A stretch of DNA of 64,000 bases. It comes from Gnetum montanum (Eukaryota > Streptophyta > Gnetopsida > Gnetales > Gnetaceae). Positions 45,961-57,223 of the stretch are shown here, piece after piece. The stretch's first letter is position 1. Each line of letters starts with the position of its first letter. A program made the translations under genes and the position numbers. The notes under the pieces were generated by a model. That model saw only the letters and a list, made by a program, of their open reading frames with translations. It made no database searches and had not been told where the DNA came from. The stretch is taken from positions 749,240 to 813,239 of the forward strand of contig MNCI01036774.1 in NCBI GenBank assembly GCA_015680685.1. The letters run 5' to 3'.

Positions 45961-48530
45961 TGTGTGTTGAGCTCTGTTTTTAGTTTGAATGGAGCTCTAA
46001 AGCCTTATTTAATGGAGAAGCGTTTGGAGGCTCAACTACTTATGGTTGTGAGAGCTTGTTTAGACTGTTGGTTCTAAAGAAGGGTCTTCTCTTTGTGCAG
46101 TTGTTAGAACTAGCAGTAGGTTGAAGGTTTACAACTCTTGTAGCATTGCATTGCTATGGTTGAGTGGGGAGTTCCCCTTGCATTGCTGGAGTAGGTGGTA
46201 ATAGAGCTATCGGTGTGAGAGATGCGGATGGATTTGGAGGATGGTACGTATGTGGTGTGTCTCTTCTAGGAGAAGGAGTCCTATAATACTCCTGAGCTTG
46301 GTAGTGACGTTGTGATTTCATGTGACCAATAGAGTCACATGGAGAGATTGGATGCTTCACATAGTAGCCATATGGATTCGGTTGCCGGTAAGGGTATTGT
46401 TGCCTTAGCGGTGGCATCCCCCATGACTGTGGGTATTGCCACTGCTAGTGTTGCTCAATAGGTTGTGGTGGAGTTCCACTTGGATAATATGTTAATGTTT
46501 GGTGGAACTGCCTCGGGTTACCTTGTGGATAAGGTAACTGTCGGGGTGTTTGTCGTTTCTTAACTTGTGGGTTAAGTGCATACACCCTAGGCTCTTGCAG
46601 ATGTGAGATTACTGGGAAACATCCCTTAGGATGGTCATACTAGCATATCTCACATCCACCATCATTATTTGTATCAAAATCCACAACCTCTTTGGTGATG
46701 ACCATTTTACCCTGACCTTTGTTATGTGCATGGTCCAAATCCCTCTTTTTCTTTTTATCATAGTCACTACTTCGCTCCTTAGACTCCTCTATGATTTTGA
46801 GAACGGTTTCAAATCCACTATCTAAGGAGTCCCACATTTGTTCTACCTTGGTTGACACTTCTGTTGTTAATTTTTGGAGTGGTAAGGTTTTCCTATTCAC
46901 CATCTCTTCGAGTGATGACTCTTCCTCCTCCTCAAAGAATCTCACTCCCCTTTTTCAGAGGGAAGGATCGCAGTTGTACTCTTCTGCACTTTCTCTCTTA
47001 CATAGCTCTCCTTCTTCCTTAGCTACTTGGTCCAACAATCTATGAACCTAATGAGACCTAAGCTCTGATAATCTCCCTTGGGCATACATTCCAAGGGTTC
47101 TCCTAGTTTTCATGCCTAAGTCCATCTATGAGATGGCGTAGTTGATCCTGCTACAAGTAACCATGGCCCAGGCAACGATGTAACAGTGCATAGTATTGGC
47201 CCATGGTAGCATCCAAGGGTTCATGAGTTCCCTGCTTCCATACTTGGATTTGCTTTCGCAGGTTGGACACTTGGGAGTACGTTTGATACTTATCATTAAA
47301 CAATTCTAGCATCGTACTCCACCTTTGAATGGATTCTGGTTCTAAGGACTAGTACTAGCTTTCCTCTTCTTTTACCAGTGTCCTTGGGAACAACTTTAGC
47401 TTTTTCCACTTTTTCTTGATGTTCTTCAAGGCACATGCATCATGAAATTCCTATAAGTGATTCTGAGGATCAGCGTTGTATCCCCCCTCAAATCGTGGGA
47501 TATTATTCATGTCTAACCTTTTGATCCTGCTATCTTTTTGGTGCCTTGTAGGAATTCTAATAGCCTCCATGATGTCTAACATGCTTTGGGTTGCAAGTAG
47601 GGGTTCTTCATGGTAATTTCTCTCATAACGTCTATGATGTTTACGCAGTTTCCTACTTTCCATTCTTCTATGCCTTGATTCCCTAAAGTGCCCTTGGCCT
47701 CTCTCTCGACTCTCTCGTTGAGGTTTCTCACTCTGTTTACCCTTATCCTCATAGTTAGGTTCCTTATGACTGCATCCTGATACTGAAGGAGAGGGTGAAT
47801 GTGATGATGAAGGTGAAGAAGGAGGAGAACCATCACCATGATAATTTTTCCTACCTTCTCTTTGGTGGTCCCGGCTCCGATCGTGATGACGATCAAAATG
47901 CTCATCCTTATCATGTGTTTGTGTTCCCTCGTTGAATACTTGGTGTTCATGGGGATTAGAACTAGGGTTTTGAATCATGGAGTGAAGGTTTTGATACACC
48001 ACCTCCTCACCATTGTTATGAGGAGGAAAATCATTTTGTAGAGAACCTATTGAAATAGGTTCACCACCCTCATTTTCACTTATGACGGGTGAAGCATTAT
48101 GGGATCCTTTGCCCTTCAACGATGTATAGTATCTCTCCTGTTACAAGTCTCTTTGACATTGTGTTTCTGTGGAATGGTAATCCCTTGTGTCAAAACTACA
48201 TGCAATGTATTCTATGTATAACTATGACATGCCTATTCGTGCAAGAGCACGAAGGAGCATGTTAGGGACTACTCGGTCTCAAGGCAACACTATGTTACCC
48301 TCCAAGTCTCTCCAATGCAATTGTTCATCTTGATGGAGAATAAAAGTAAAGTCAGGTACATATTCATCATGATGAATATATACCACATAGAATTGTTGAG
48401 GAACTGGTGGTTCTTGGTTATGTGTATTGTACCACTGACTGTCTCTAGTGTTGTTCCTAGGTGGTGAAGTGCTTTTGTGCGAAGAAGAAGACATTTTAGT
48501 CTTATTCAGTGTGCTATTTACCATTATCTT
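45961..48530 (-). pseudogene. gag: Element D gag, best preserved of the family
   Basis: Pieces in order: N-terminus 48279-48524 (MSSSSHKSTSPP, DEYVPDFTFILHQDEQLHW, LEGNIVLP); 47451-48119, 222 open codons, Asp/His/Arg/Ser-rich then SPSPSVSGCSHKEPN, RRYERNYHEEPLLATQSML and MNNIPRFEGGYNADPQNHL, the start of the capsid domain; 46640-46945 with EEMVNRKTLPLQKLTTEVS and a Lys-rich coiled-coil-like segment ending in the zinc-knuckle-like CEIC-YDHPKGC; the Pro/Tyr tail 46154-46417 with NPYGYYVKHPISPCDS; and RPFF near 46080. The knuckle has C-x2-C-x3-H-x3-C spacing, shorter than the usual CCHC box. Forms the particle core in active relatives. Confidence 0.85.
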
Positions 48531-48621
48531 ATTTTTCTCTTGATTAACCCTAAGGGTTCATTCTAGCTCCCAATGATATGAATGATTTCCCATGTTCTAC
48601 ATAGTGCACAAACAACTAAGT

Positions 48622-48638
48622 CCCCAGCAACAACACCA
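48622..48638 (-). other. Primer binding site, tRNA-Asp type (element D)
   Basis: Minus-strand TGGTGTTGTTGCTGGGG; every difference from TGGCGCCGTTGCCGGGG is C to T. One base from the LTR end. Confidence 0.88.
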
Positions 48639-48639
48639 A

Positions 48640-49400
48640 TGATGAGTGATGAGGTACCCCTACACTCAACCATATGAATACAAGCATCTCACACACGATC
48701 TGGTCAAACTCCAAGGACTAAGTGCTTACGTGCCCTAATGGAACACTTAAGGTTAATCAATAATTATCCTCCCAAACTTATTTGTATTGTCATGGTTGTA
48801 TGGTTAAGTAAGTTTGAGGTATGTGATTTTTATAACTTTTATCTTTTTAACGCCTATGCTAATAGGGAAGGGTGAAGAGACTAATTAACTAATTCTCATT
48901 AACTATTCACTAACTAAGTTCTAAGTATCCTAGCATTAGTATCCATTCCCACTTTTCACACATACCCTGAACTAATGCAACGCTACTGGGATTACCAAAC
49001 GCTACTTGTTACTGGGTTACCAAACGTTACACACATGCTCAAAGCGGTCATACTGAATACACTTAACTATGAGAGTCAAGGGTTGAGAGAGATTAATTAT
49101 CTAGGAAAGAATTTAAAAATTTAATAGTAATTAAGTCCTATTTAGCTTAGTCCATATGCTACAAGGTTTATGAAAAAGTTCATCTTTATTGCCGTACACA
49201 AATGTGTGCTTAGGTACAATTTTCTTGAATAAAGATCCGTTCACTTTGAGACTCCTACTGCGGGCACATGAAAATTATTCTAACTCTGGAATGGTAAAAG
49301 TGCTATAGTTTGGCTAAGGGCTAACTCTAGATGATTGAATAAGGGAAAGCTGCCTCTTATTTATAGACATGACGACAGACGACAATATCACAGCTCATCA
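48640..49400 (-). repeat. Element D 5' LTR
   Basis: 761 bp. Ends TGATGAGTGATG and GCTCATCA on the plus strand. TATA complement at 49358-49365. Lacks most of the GATATC tract present in the 3' LTR (the sequence jumps from GACATGACGACAGACGAC to AATATCACAGCTCATCA). Confidence 0.93.
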
Positions 49401-49405
49401 ACTAT
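49401..49405 (+). repeat. Target site duplication ACTAT, right copy (element D)
   Basis: Exact match to 42303-42307. Confidence 0.95.
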
Positions 49406-49632
49406 GTGGTAGAACAAGAAGGTATAACATTGAAACATAATATAACATTGTATAATAGAGTTTCTTGGTTTTCTTATTTTTCCTCTATTCCTATTTGTTT
49501 ATGCATTTAATGTATATGACACCATGTGAATTTAGTCCATGTACATGGTGTATATTTATCTCATTCTTAATATTCATCAAACTATTTTTAATGTCATGGA
49601 TTTGGTGATTTAAACATCATAAAAATTTAATA
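49406..49632 (+). repeat. Element E 3' LTR, right half
   Basis: Matches 39199-39419 of the 5' LTR, ending TTTAATA for TTTAACA. Confidence 0.9.
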
Positions 49633-49637
49633 AGATA
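49633..49637 (+). repeat. Target site duplication AGATA, right copy (element E)
   Basis: Exact match to 38944-38948. Confidence 0.9.
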
Positions 49638-49985
49638 TGCATCCTCAAATAATTAAAACCTGATTATCATTGATGTTAAATGGACTTACAAGTAAACACA
49701 TAAATAACAAAAAATGATAAATAAGAAACCTATGATGTATAACCTAGGGAATATGTAGTCCATTGTTTGAATGCTCATCTATGAGTTTAGTCATGGGGAG
49801 ATGCCCCATCTTGAATCAAGAATTGATAAGTACATTTTTACATTTTTTTTACAATGGTTTTTTACTTTTTTATTTTCTATTTTTCCCTTTCTTGTTATGT
49901 TTTTTATTTTATAATATTTTATTTTTAAAGTTATTTATTTTAAGCTTTGAAGATATCTTCTACATTTTTGTTAATAATATTGTTA
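49638..49985 (+). other. Element F post-pol piece between E and A
   Basis: GAGTTTAGTCATGGGGAGATGCCCC near 49775 parallels ACTTAGTCATGGGGGAGATG, which follows the integrase stop in A (57240) and C. T-rich runs follow, as in those elements. The 76-codon frame 49763-49993 is Phe/Leu-rich because of the T runs and is not a gene. Confidence 0.6.
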
Positions 49986-49990
49986 GCAAT
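49986..49990 (+). repeat. Target site duplication GCAAT, left copy (element A)
   Basis: Pairs with GTAAT at 60057-60061 (one transition). Confidence 0.75.
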
Positions 49991-50865
49991 TGATGAATCA
50001 TGTTTTGCATAAACTCCAATATCAAGGTGGCTGCAATATTGGGTACATGATATTAGATACATGATATGATGGCCCAAGATGTGATATCAGGCATGGGATA
50101 TCGCAGGGTACTCTCGAGCCTATAAATATAACCCTTGGGTACATGATTTGAGGGTAGTTTTTGAAGTCAAGTAGTGAAATTCTTGCAGTGTATTCATTCG
50201 AGAGATAGATTATTTTTCAAGTGCTCACAAAAAGAAGTCTAAGTGTAATTGGATCTTTATTTAAGCATTGATGTACTTGAACACACCATTGTGTTGGCAA
50301 TAAAGACAAGCTCTTTGATTCATCCTTACAATACTTGAGACTTTCTTTCTTTCTTTATGCATTTATATATCATGATTTCATGTAGTTTACATTTAATATT
50401 ATTCATTCAATAATTAATTTTGATTAAGTGAGCAACTAATTAAATTACACAAGTATGATCCCTTCAAACATATGTGTGACACTTGGTAGCTTAAAAATGG
50501 TTAGCGTTTGACAACCTGGTAGTGTTTACATGAAGTTTAGGATGTGTCCAGGAAGTGGGGATGATTACTTATGTTAGGCTAGATTAGACAATAGTTCACT
50601 TAGCATTTAATTACTCTCACTTTCATTATTGTTTGTAGGTGATCAAATTGATAAAACATAAAATGATAAAAATCTTATGCGTTAGTCACACTTAACCATA
50701 CACTTGCATTTCACAAGTGAGACTAGGAAGACAACAAATGAACAACATGAACTGATTATTTAGCTCTAGTGTACTTGGTAATTAAAGTCTGCAGAATTTG
50801 AATGGATCACATGTGAACACCTGTGATTCGTATGATTGGGCGTAGGGGTACCTCGCCGCTCATCA
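49991..50865 (+). repeat. Element A 5' LTR
   Basis: TGATGAATCATG...CGCTCATCA. U3 (50030-50108) has iterated GATATY motifs; TATA box TATAAATA 50121-50128; GCAATAAAGAC poly(A)-type signal near 50309. Confidence 0.93.
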
Positions 50866-50866
50866 T

Positions 50867-50883
50867 TAGCACTATTGCCAGGG
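50867..50883 (+). other. Primer binding site, tRNA-Asp type (element A)
   Basis: TAGCACTATTGCCAGGG; differences from TGGCGCCGTTGCCGGGG are transitions (G to A or C to T), as expected from decay of methylated sites. Confidence 0.8.
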
Positions 50884-53570
50884 ACTTTAGTTCTATGTGC
50901 ACTATCTAAGCTTAGTGAAACTTAGTAATCTCATTGTTCAAATCCTAAAAGTCAAATCATACAAAAAAATCATTATTACAACTAAATTAAATCTTAACTG
51001 CACATTGCATATAGATTCATTAGTATAAAATGTCTTTTTCTCATACGAGTCTATCTCTGCCCAGGGTAGACCATGTACCTTAACAATACTAGGTGGTATA
51101 TGCTCATCTTGATGAGTATGTATCAAACTTCACCTTCATCTTACATCAAGATGAAATGCTATGGTGGTGCAACATGGAGGGCAACATTGTGTTGCCACTA
51201 AATCAATCTATTCCAACTATGCTCTTGCTAATGCTTGCACGAAATGGACTTTAACATCTTCATGAGGAGTATGACATGTGAGATCCTGATTCAAGGGATT
51301 ACCATCCCACTAAAGCACAAAGGTGAAGGGATCGTCAGCTGGAGAAACAACATGAGCTTTTGAAGGGAAAGGGTTCAAACACTTTTCCACCTTTGTGTGA
51401 TCCATTGGATAGAGGCAAACACTTCTCTAGGGGCTTTTTCTTTGGTGATACTCCTCTCTTTGACTTTGGTGAAGGGTCCCTCAACTAGAATGTGCAATCC
51501 ACAATTCATAATCCTAGTTTTGATGGAATGGATCCAATGACAAAAATGGATTTGGAGGAGTGAGTCATGCCAAGTGGGCAAATAGAAGTCACGATCGCAA
51601 TCATGGTTATGATCATTGAAGAGAAGGTGGTAGGCATTGGCACAATGCAAGTTCTCGTTCCTCTTCCCCTTCATCATCTTCTTCTTCACCATCTAGCTCA
51701 AATCGTTGCCATAGATGGAATGACCATGATGGAGGTGACCAATGGGACCGAAACAATAGAAGGAACCATCAAGACAGTCATAATCAAAGGCACGGGTGAT
51801 TGAGAGAGATCCATTGCTATGAAAGAAGGTTAGCAGAGAACATCATAGGCATCATCACTATGGCCTTGATGAACCTTCACTTACCACTTGGAGCATGTTA
51901 AACATTGTAGAGGCAATAAGGATTCCAACAAGGCATGTAAAGGATAGCAGAATAAATAGGCTGGACATGAATAACATTCCTAGATTTGAGGGAGGCTACA
52001 ATGCTAATTTGCAAAACCATCTCCAAGCCTTCCATGATGCATGTGCCTTGCAAAATATTGAGAACAACTTGCAGAAGTTGAAATTATTTCTAAGGACACT
52101 CATTAAGGAAGAAAAAAATTAGTGCCAGTCCTTGGAACTGAAATCAATCCAATGGTGGAGTACGATGTTAGAATCTTTTAATGACAAATATCAAACGTAC
52201 TCTTGAGTGTCCAATCTAAGGAAGTAGATCCAAGGGTGAAAATGAGGAAACTATGAGCCCTTGGATGCCGCTCTTAGTTGATACTACTCTTTGTTGCATA
52301 AGTATCCCAACCATGGATACTCTCAGCTTGATCAACTCTACCATATTATAGATAGGTTATGATCTGAAACAAGGAAACCCCTTGGCATTTGTGCAAGGGA
52401 GACTAATAGAGTTAAGCATCCATCAGATTCAAAAGTTAATTGAGCAGGTAGCCNCAGAGTTAAGCATCCATCAGATTCAAAAGTTAATTGAGCAGGTAGC
52501 CATGGAGGAGGGAGAATTAAGAAAGTAAGAAAGTGTAGAGGAATACAATAGGAATCCTTCTACTAGCAAAAGGGGGGTTTGATTTTGTGATAGTGAGGAT
52601 GCGTTAACCAGAGATGAAGTGGCTAATTGGAAAATCTTGTCACTCTAGAAATTGTAGTTCAACATTATGGCTAAATTTGACTAATTATGGGACTCTGTGG
52701 ACAATAAGCTTTAAGCTATTTTAAAAATTGCTAAAGAGCCCAAGGAACAAAGTGGTGAGCATGAGCACTAGAGATATAAGAAAGCTGAACATGCCATATT
52801 CAAGGGTAAGGGTAAGATGGCTATGATAGAGATGGTTGCAGATAGCGAATCAGATGATGATGGTGGGTGTGATATCTAATAGTATGAACATCCCAAGAGA
52901 TGTTGTCCAATTGTGTCACACTTTCAAGAATCTAGGGTCTATGCCTTACATCCATGACTTGCACAAAGGCAAACACCTGAAAGATTACCTTATCCACAAG
53001 GCAACTCTTGATAGTTCCACCAACCATAGCAGTATTATCCAAGTGGAACTCCATCACAACCCTATGAATTATACTAGCAGTGGCAGCAACCACAATCATG
53101 GGCGATAGCACCTCCAAGACAATAGTACCCCTACTGGCAACTAGATCCCTATGGTTATTATGATCAACAACCTTCATCTCCATGGGACACCTCTAGTCAT
53201 GTTTCTATTTACCAACCTCACAACTATCCTCCTAAAGTGTACTAACCACTGAATGTAAGGATGGATGCCACCTACTATCCTCATGCTCCTCCTATTCTTA
53301 CACCTACTCCTCTACCTCCTACACAACTACCACTTGCTTCATCCATGTAGGATGAATTTCCTACCCAACCATAGTAAAGAAATGCTATAATGGAAGTTAA
53401 CTTGCAACCAGTTAGCCAACTAATTGGGTTGGAACCATGATCAAAGAAAAGATCCTTCTTTTAACCTCATAGTCCACCAAAGCCCTTAGACACTTTAGTG
53501 GTTGGTAGCCCTACTCCTCCACTTTTCTCTGCCTCACCTTTATCTAAGTCCCCTTCAAACTAAAATCCTT
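50884..53570 (+). pseudogene. gag: Element A gag, decayed
   Basis: N-terminal text DEYVSNFTFILHQDEMLWW and MEGNIVLPLN (51110-51205). Ser/Arg-rich middle is frameshifted (51567-51803 is a shadow frame). Capsid start in an open 75-codon piece 51895-52122 (MNNIPRFEGGYNANLQNHL, QAFHDACALQ). A Lys/Glu-rich segment lies at 52640-52830. The zinc-knuckle-like box 52868-52906 has its second Cys and next residue replaced by two stops (C-D-I-stop-stop-Y-E-H-P). RVYALHP follows, then the Pro/Tyr-rich tail to about 53440. A false 46-bp duplication at an N (52408-52501) adds 47 bases and shifts the frame. Confidence 0.8.
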
Positions 53571-54082
53571 ATCGAATCCATACTATGATGTTGACCCATG
53601 TTGTATCTAATTGGATTCAAGCTTGTAACTTGCCCATGAAGTTAGCTAATCCCAAGAGTCCCTTAGTATATTTGTAAATTGTTAGGAATGAGCCTTGTAA
53701 AGCTCTTCTTGACTTTGGTTCTGGTGTTAATCTGATCTCACATGAGATGTACACTACATGGAACTTTCCTCCCTTAAAGAAGAGCAAAATCAAGCTAGAG
53801 TTGGTAGACCAGTCCATCACTGTTCCATTGGGACTAGTAAAAGACATCATAACCACCATTTGTGGATTGTCATATCCTATCGACATCCTAGTAATCAAGG
53901 TGGAGAACTACAAGGGGGACTTCCCAATTATTATAAGTAGGGTGTGGTTAAGCACTATTGATGCCAAAATGGACATTAGATATCTTTTTTTAGAGATATC
54001 CAAAGAAAATAAATTTGTGAAGATCAAGAAGAAAAGGGTTCCATGTATTGTGTACAATGATTCAGGGTGCCATTATGTGTAG
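53571..54082 (+). pseudogene. Element A aspartic protease
   Basis: CKALLDFGSGVNLISHEMY at about 53695-53750 keeps the catalytic Asp and Gly (D-F-G-S). LELVDQSITVPLGLVKDII, ILVIKVENYKGDFPIII and VWLSTIDAKM follow in an open 111-codon piece (53747-54082). A stop near 53677 breaks it from gag. Confidence 0.85.
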
Positions 54083-55300
54083 AAGTTATGATAAGTAAAG
54101 CAAACATCTATCTCTGCATGCAAGTAGTATGCATCAAAAGTTGAAATCTAAAGATGTCTATACATAGTAGCCACAAAAAAAAGGCATCCAGTGACTAACA
54201 ACTGATTTTAGTAGTAGTACATTATGCATGGAACCTACTAAGGGCCTAACGTGTGATTATGTTGTAAGTATGGATGAACTCGAGTAAGTTCATCACAAGC
54301 TCTCCAAGGGAGTAAATGATGATATCAATTGGGGAGAGTTGGAGATTCCTAATAATTTCAAATAAGGCCCCCTTGAATTAAAGACACTACCAATTGAAAT
54401 GGGTATGTGTTCTTAAAAAATGAAAGGTCAGTCATTATTAATGCCAAACTTATTGTAGGACAAAAGAAGATGTTGATGAATGTTGTGGAAAAAAGGTCAA
54501 CAACCTTTGCCTAGTCATATTCTAAGTTCAAAAAATAGATCCAAGAATATGCCAACACTAGATATACACTAACCTTGCCATTAAGTCAAAACAATAGCCG
54601 CAATGGTGATTGAATCCTGAATTAAAGTAGATTATCAAAGAGGAGATTGAGTAACTCCTTAAAGTAGGATTCATCTACCCTATTGTAGATAGTGAGTGGG
54701 TTAGCCCACTTGTGATCGTGTCCAAGAAAGGAGGGAAATGGCAGGTGTGCATTGACTTCTGGTTACTCAATATGGCAACTTTTAAAGATCATTTTCTGTT
54801 GTCTTTTGTTGACCAAGTGCTAGACACCATTTCTGGGCACAACTGCTATAGCTTTCTGGATGGTTATAGTGGCTATAACCAAATCTAGATCACACCAGAG
54901 GACTAAGCGAAGAAGACTTTCATCCTTAGGGAACTTTTACTTACCGTCAAATGCAATTCAGTCTATGTAATGCTCTGACTACATTTCAATGATTGGTCCT
55001 TAGCATTTTCCAACAACAAATTGGTAGTAGGATAGAAGTCTTCATAGATGACTTTTCTACCTATGGAACTATGTTTGAGAAAGCCCTAGACCGTCTTAAG
55101 TAGGTGTTGAGGAGATGTGTCAAGACAAACCTCTAGCTCAATTAGTAAAAGAGCCATCTTATGGTCTAGGAAGGCATAGTCTTGGGGCACTGTATCTCAA
55201 AAGTAGGAATCGAGGTAGACCTTGAAAAGATAAGGGTCATCCAAGGACTAATCCATCAACCAAAAATAGTTAAAGAAGTGCGGTCATTCCTTGGTCATAC
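54083..55300 (+). pseudogene. Element A reverse transcriptase
   Basis: After a linker with VHHKLSKG (near 54288) and LEIPNNFK (near 54340), RT begins near 54640: LLKVGFIYPIVDSEWVSPL, KKGGKWQVCIDFWLLNMAT, SFVDQVLDTISG. FLDGYSGYNQ at about 54853-54882 carries the first catalytic Asp, and VFIDDFSTYG at about 55038-55064 carries the Asp-Asp pair, so the active-site residues survive. Thumb text EGIVLGHCISKVGIEVD is at 55170-55220. Several internal stops and a frameshift near 54930. Copies the element RNA into DNA in active relatives. Confidence 0.88.
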
Positions 55301-55857
55301 TAGCTACTATTAGCGCTTCATCAAGAACTTTTCTAAAATTTCCAAGCCTTTGGTTAAATTAACGAACAAAGATGCACCATTTATTTGGACCCCTACATGT
55401 GAAACAAAATTTCAACAATTGAAGCAAAAGTTTGTTGAGACCCCAATTCTACAAGCACCTAATTAGTCCAGGCCATTTCATGTGATGACTGATGCATCAA
55501 ATTATGCTTTGGGAATAGTGCTTATGTAACTATATAATAAAAAATGTCCATATTACATTCATTGCACAAGTCAGAGTATCGCAGGTACATAGCTAAACTA
55601 CATTGATGGCGATGGCATTTACCTTAGAAACGTTTAGGCACTATGTGCTTGGTTATAAAGTGTTCATGCACATAGATCATAGTGCCATCTATTTTTTAAT
55701 GAATAAACCAATGTTAAGCCCCCATGTCATACAATGGCTCATGATTTGCAAGAGTTTGATTTCACAATGGAGATCAAAAAGGTGTGAAAAATGTGGTCAC
55801 CAACTATTCATCAAGGCTAAGATAGAACAACAAGGAGAAAGAGAGCTTCTTATTTGA
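55300..55857 (+). pseudogene. Element A RNase H
   Basis: [20 protein letters not shown] links RT to RNase H. HVMTDASNYALGIVL at about 55480-55525 keeps the first catalytic Asp. TLETFRHYVLGYKVFMHID then HSAIYFLMNKPMLSP lie in the open piece 55603-55857, with the later catalytic Asp in the HIDH context. A frame change separates the two halves near 55580. No second RNase H follows, unlike Tat/Ogre elements. Confidence 0.85.
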
Positions 55858-55959
55858 TTAATTTTTTGATGAATATCTCTTTGTAGGGGCTATTAATGTA
55901 TAAATGCCCAATGAACCAAGATGGTATGACACCATTCTTTCTTATTTTCTCAAGAAATA

Positions 55960-57223
55960 ACTACAACAAGCACTGGACACCCAAAAGAAATAATAGTTTC
56001 TTCACCAAGTTAAGCATTTCATAGAAATCAATGGGAACCTTTACAAAGTATGTCTCGATGGCCTGGTATGCTAGTGTGTACCTGACAAGGATCAATTGTG
56101 TGTTCTCCAAGATGCTCACAAAGACCCTTGTGGGGGTCATTATGCTAGGAGATGCACAACCATAAAAATTTTCATGGTAGGATATTACTGGCCAACAATC
56201 TTTAGGGATGCATACTAGTTCATTCGTGCTTGTGATCGTTGTCAGAGAGATGGTAAAATGATAGCTCGAATGGAGGGGCCACAACAATGGATTCAACCTC
56301 TTGAGCCATTCAATATTTGGGGCATTCAATTTATGGATCCCATCATGGCTATGTCAAATGAAAAGGCATAAATAATAGTTGTGGTTGACTATTTCACTAA
56401 GTAGGTAGAAGTAGTAGCTGTCATCAACTGTACATCCACTATGGCTACTTGGTTTGTACAACAGAACATCATAAATAGGTTTGGTGTGCCTCGTGTGTTA
56501 ATTTCTAATAATGGAACTTATTTCATAGGTACCACTTTTCAAAAAATTATGTAGTGCTTAGGGGTTGAGCATAAACTCACAACACCTTATCACCCTCAAA
56601 CCAATGGTCAAGCCAAAGTGACTAATCAGGAGATTATGAAAATTCTAATGCACACTATTAGAAAATACCAAAGGGACTAGAGTAACAAATTAAATGATGT
56701 CCTCTGGGCCTATTGCTCCACATGGAAGCTTCTCATAGGTTATTCTCCCTATGAGCTCATGTATCGAAAACTACCAACACTACCCATTCAATTTGAGCTT
56801 TGTATACTCTCTACAGCCTATGACCTTGACATGGATCTAAGTCTAACACAAAAGGAAAGATTAATGAACCTCAAATTGCTAGATGAAAATTGATTAATGG
56901 CCCTATCATCCAACAAAATGCATAAAGCATTCAACAAGAAATGTCGTGACCTCAAAATAAGAAAAGTCAAGTCTCAACCATGAGACAAGGTTCTCTACTA
57001 GAATCTTACACACGTACCTCAACGAACCAAATTTTAAACATTGTGGGAAGGACCTTACATTATCGAAGAGACTTTTCCATCTAGGGCCGTGATTATATAT
57101 AAACTTGATAGCCCAGACAAGAAGCAACTAGTCAACATTCAACAACTAAAACCTTTCCATGAGCCCAAGCCAACCAACTCAACAAACACCTTGCCAAATG
57201 GACAACCACACTCAATCTTTTAG
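55960..57223 (+). pseudogene. Element A integrase, catalytic residues lost
   Basis: Zinc-binding N-terminus GGHYARRCTTIKI, GYYWP and RACDRCQRDGKM (56130-56255), though the usual H-H-C-C spacing is only partly kept. The core is WGIQFMDPI (first catalytic Asp replaced by Gln), LISNNGTYF near 56500-56525 (second Asp replaced by Asn) and GQAKVTNQEI near 56608-56637 (Glu replaced by Lys). Thus all three DDE residues are gone. C-terminal part WEGPYIIEETFPSRAVIIY, DKKQLVNIQQLKPFHEP is open (57041-57223). No chromodomain follows. Confidence 0.85.

Larger units (their letters stand above)
42308..49400 (-). mobile_element. Element D: pol-deleted Athila-like element nested in E
   Basis: 7.1-kb minus-strand insertion with LTRs at 48640-49400 (5') and 42308-43131 (3'), ACTAT target duplications, tRNA-Asp primer site, gag and protease, but RT, RNase H and nearly all of integrase are missing. 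The pre-RT linker joins directly to the last residues of integrase near 45185. It inserted into the 3' LTR of E, whose empty-site sequence is still visible in E's 5' LTR. Confidence 0.93.
38949..49632 (+). mobile_element. Element E: non-autonomous LTR element, interrupted by D
   Basis: LTRs at 38949-39419 (471 bp, TGTTAAAA...TTTAACA) and 42059-42307 plus 49406-49632 (split by D), AGATA target duplications, a tRNA-iMet-type primer site and a 2.6-kb interior. The interior encodes a coiled-coil frame but no recognisable protease, RT or integrase. Without D, E is about 3.6 kb. The short TGTT...ACA LTR and Met primer are found in both copia and some gypsy lineages, so superfamily is left open. Confidence 0.88.

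Noticed and set aside
38949-49632. Calling element E a copia element
   Set aside because: Primer site and LTR form fit, but no copia pol motif exists, so superfamily cannot be assigned.
49763-49993. 76-codon Phe/Leu-rich frame
   Set aside because: Encoded by T runs of the post-pol region and runs into the LTR of A.
51567-51803. 78-codon open frame rich in Ile/Val/Met
   Set aside because: Out-of-frame reading of the Ser/His/Arg-rich gag segment; the same shadow occurs at 47576-47950 in D.
52836-53108. 90-codon open frame in element A
   Set aside because: Shadow frame; the true gag frame, aligned to D, runs through it in another phase.
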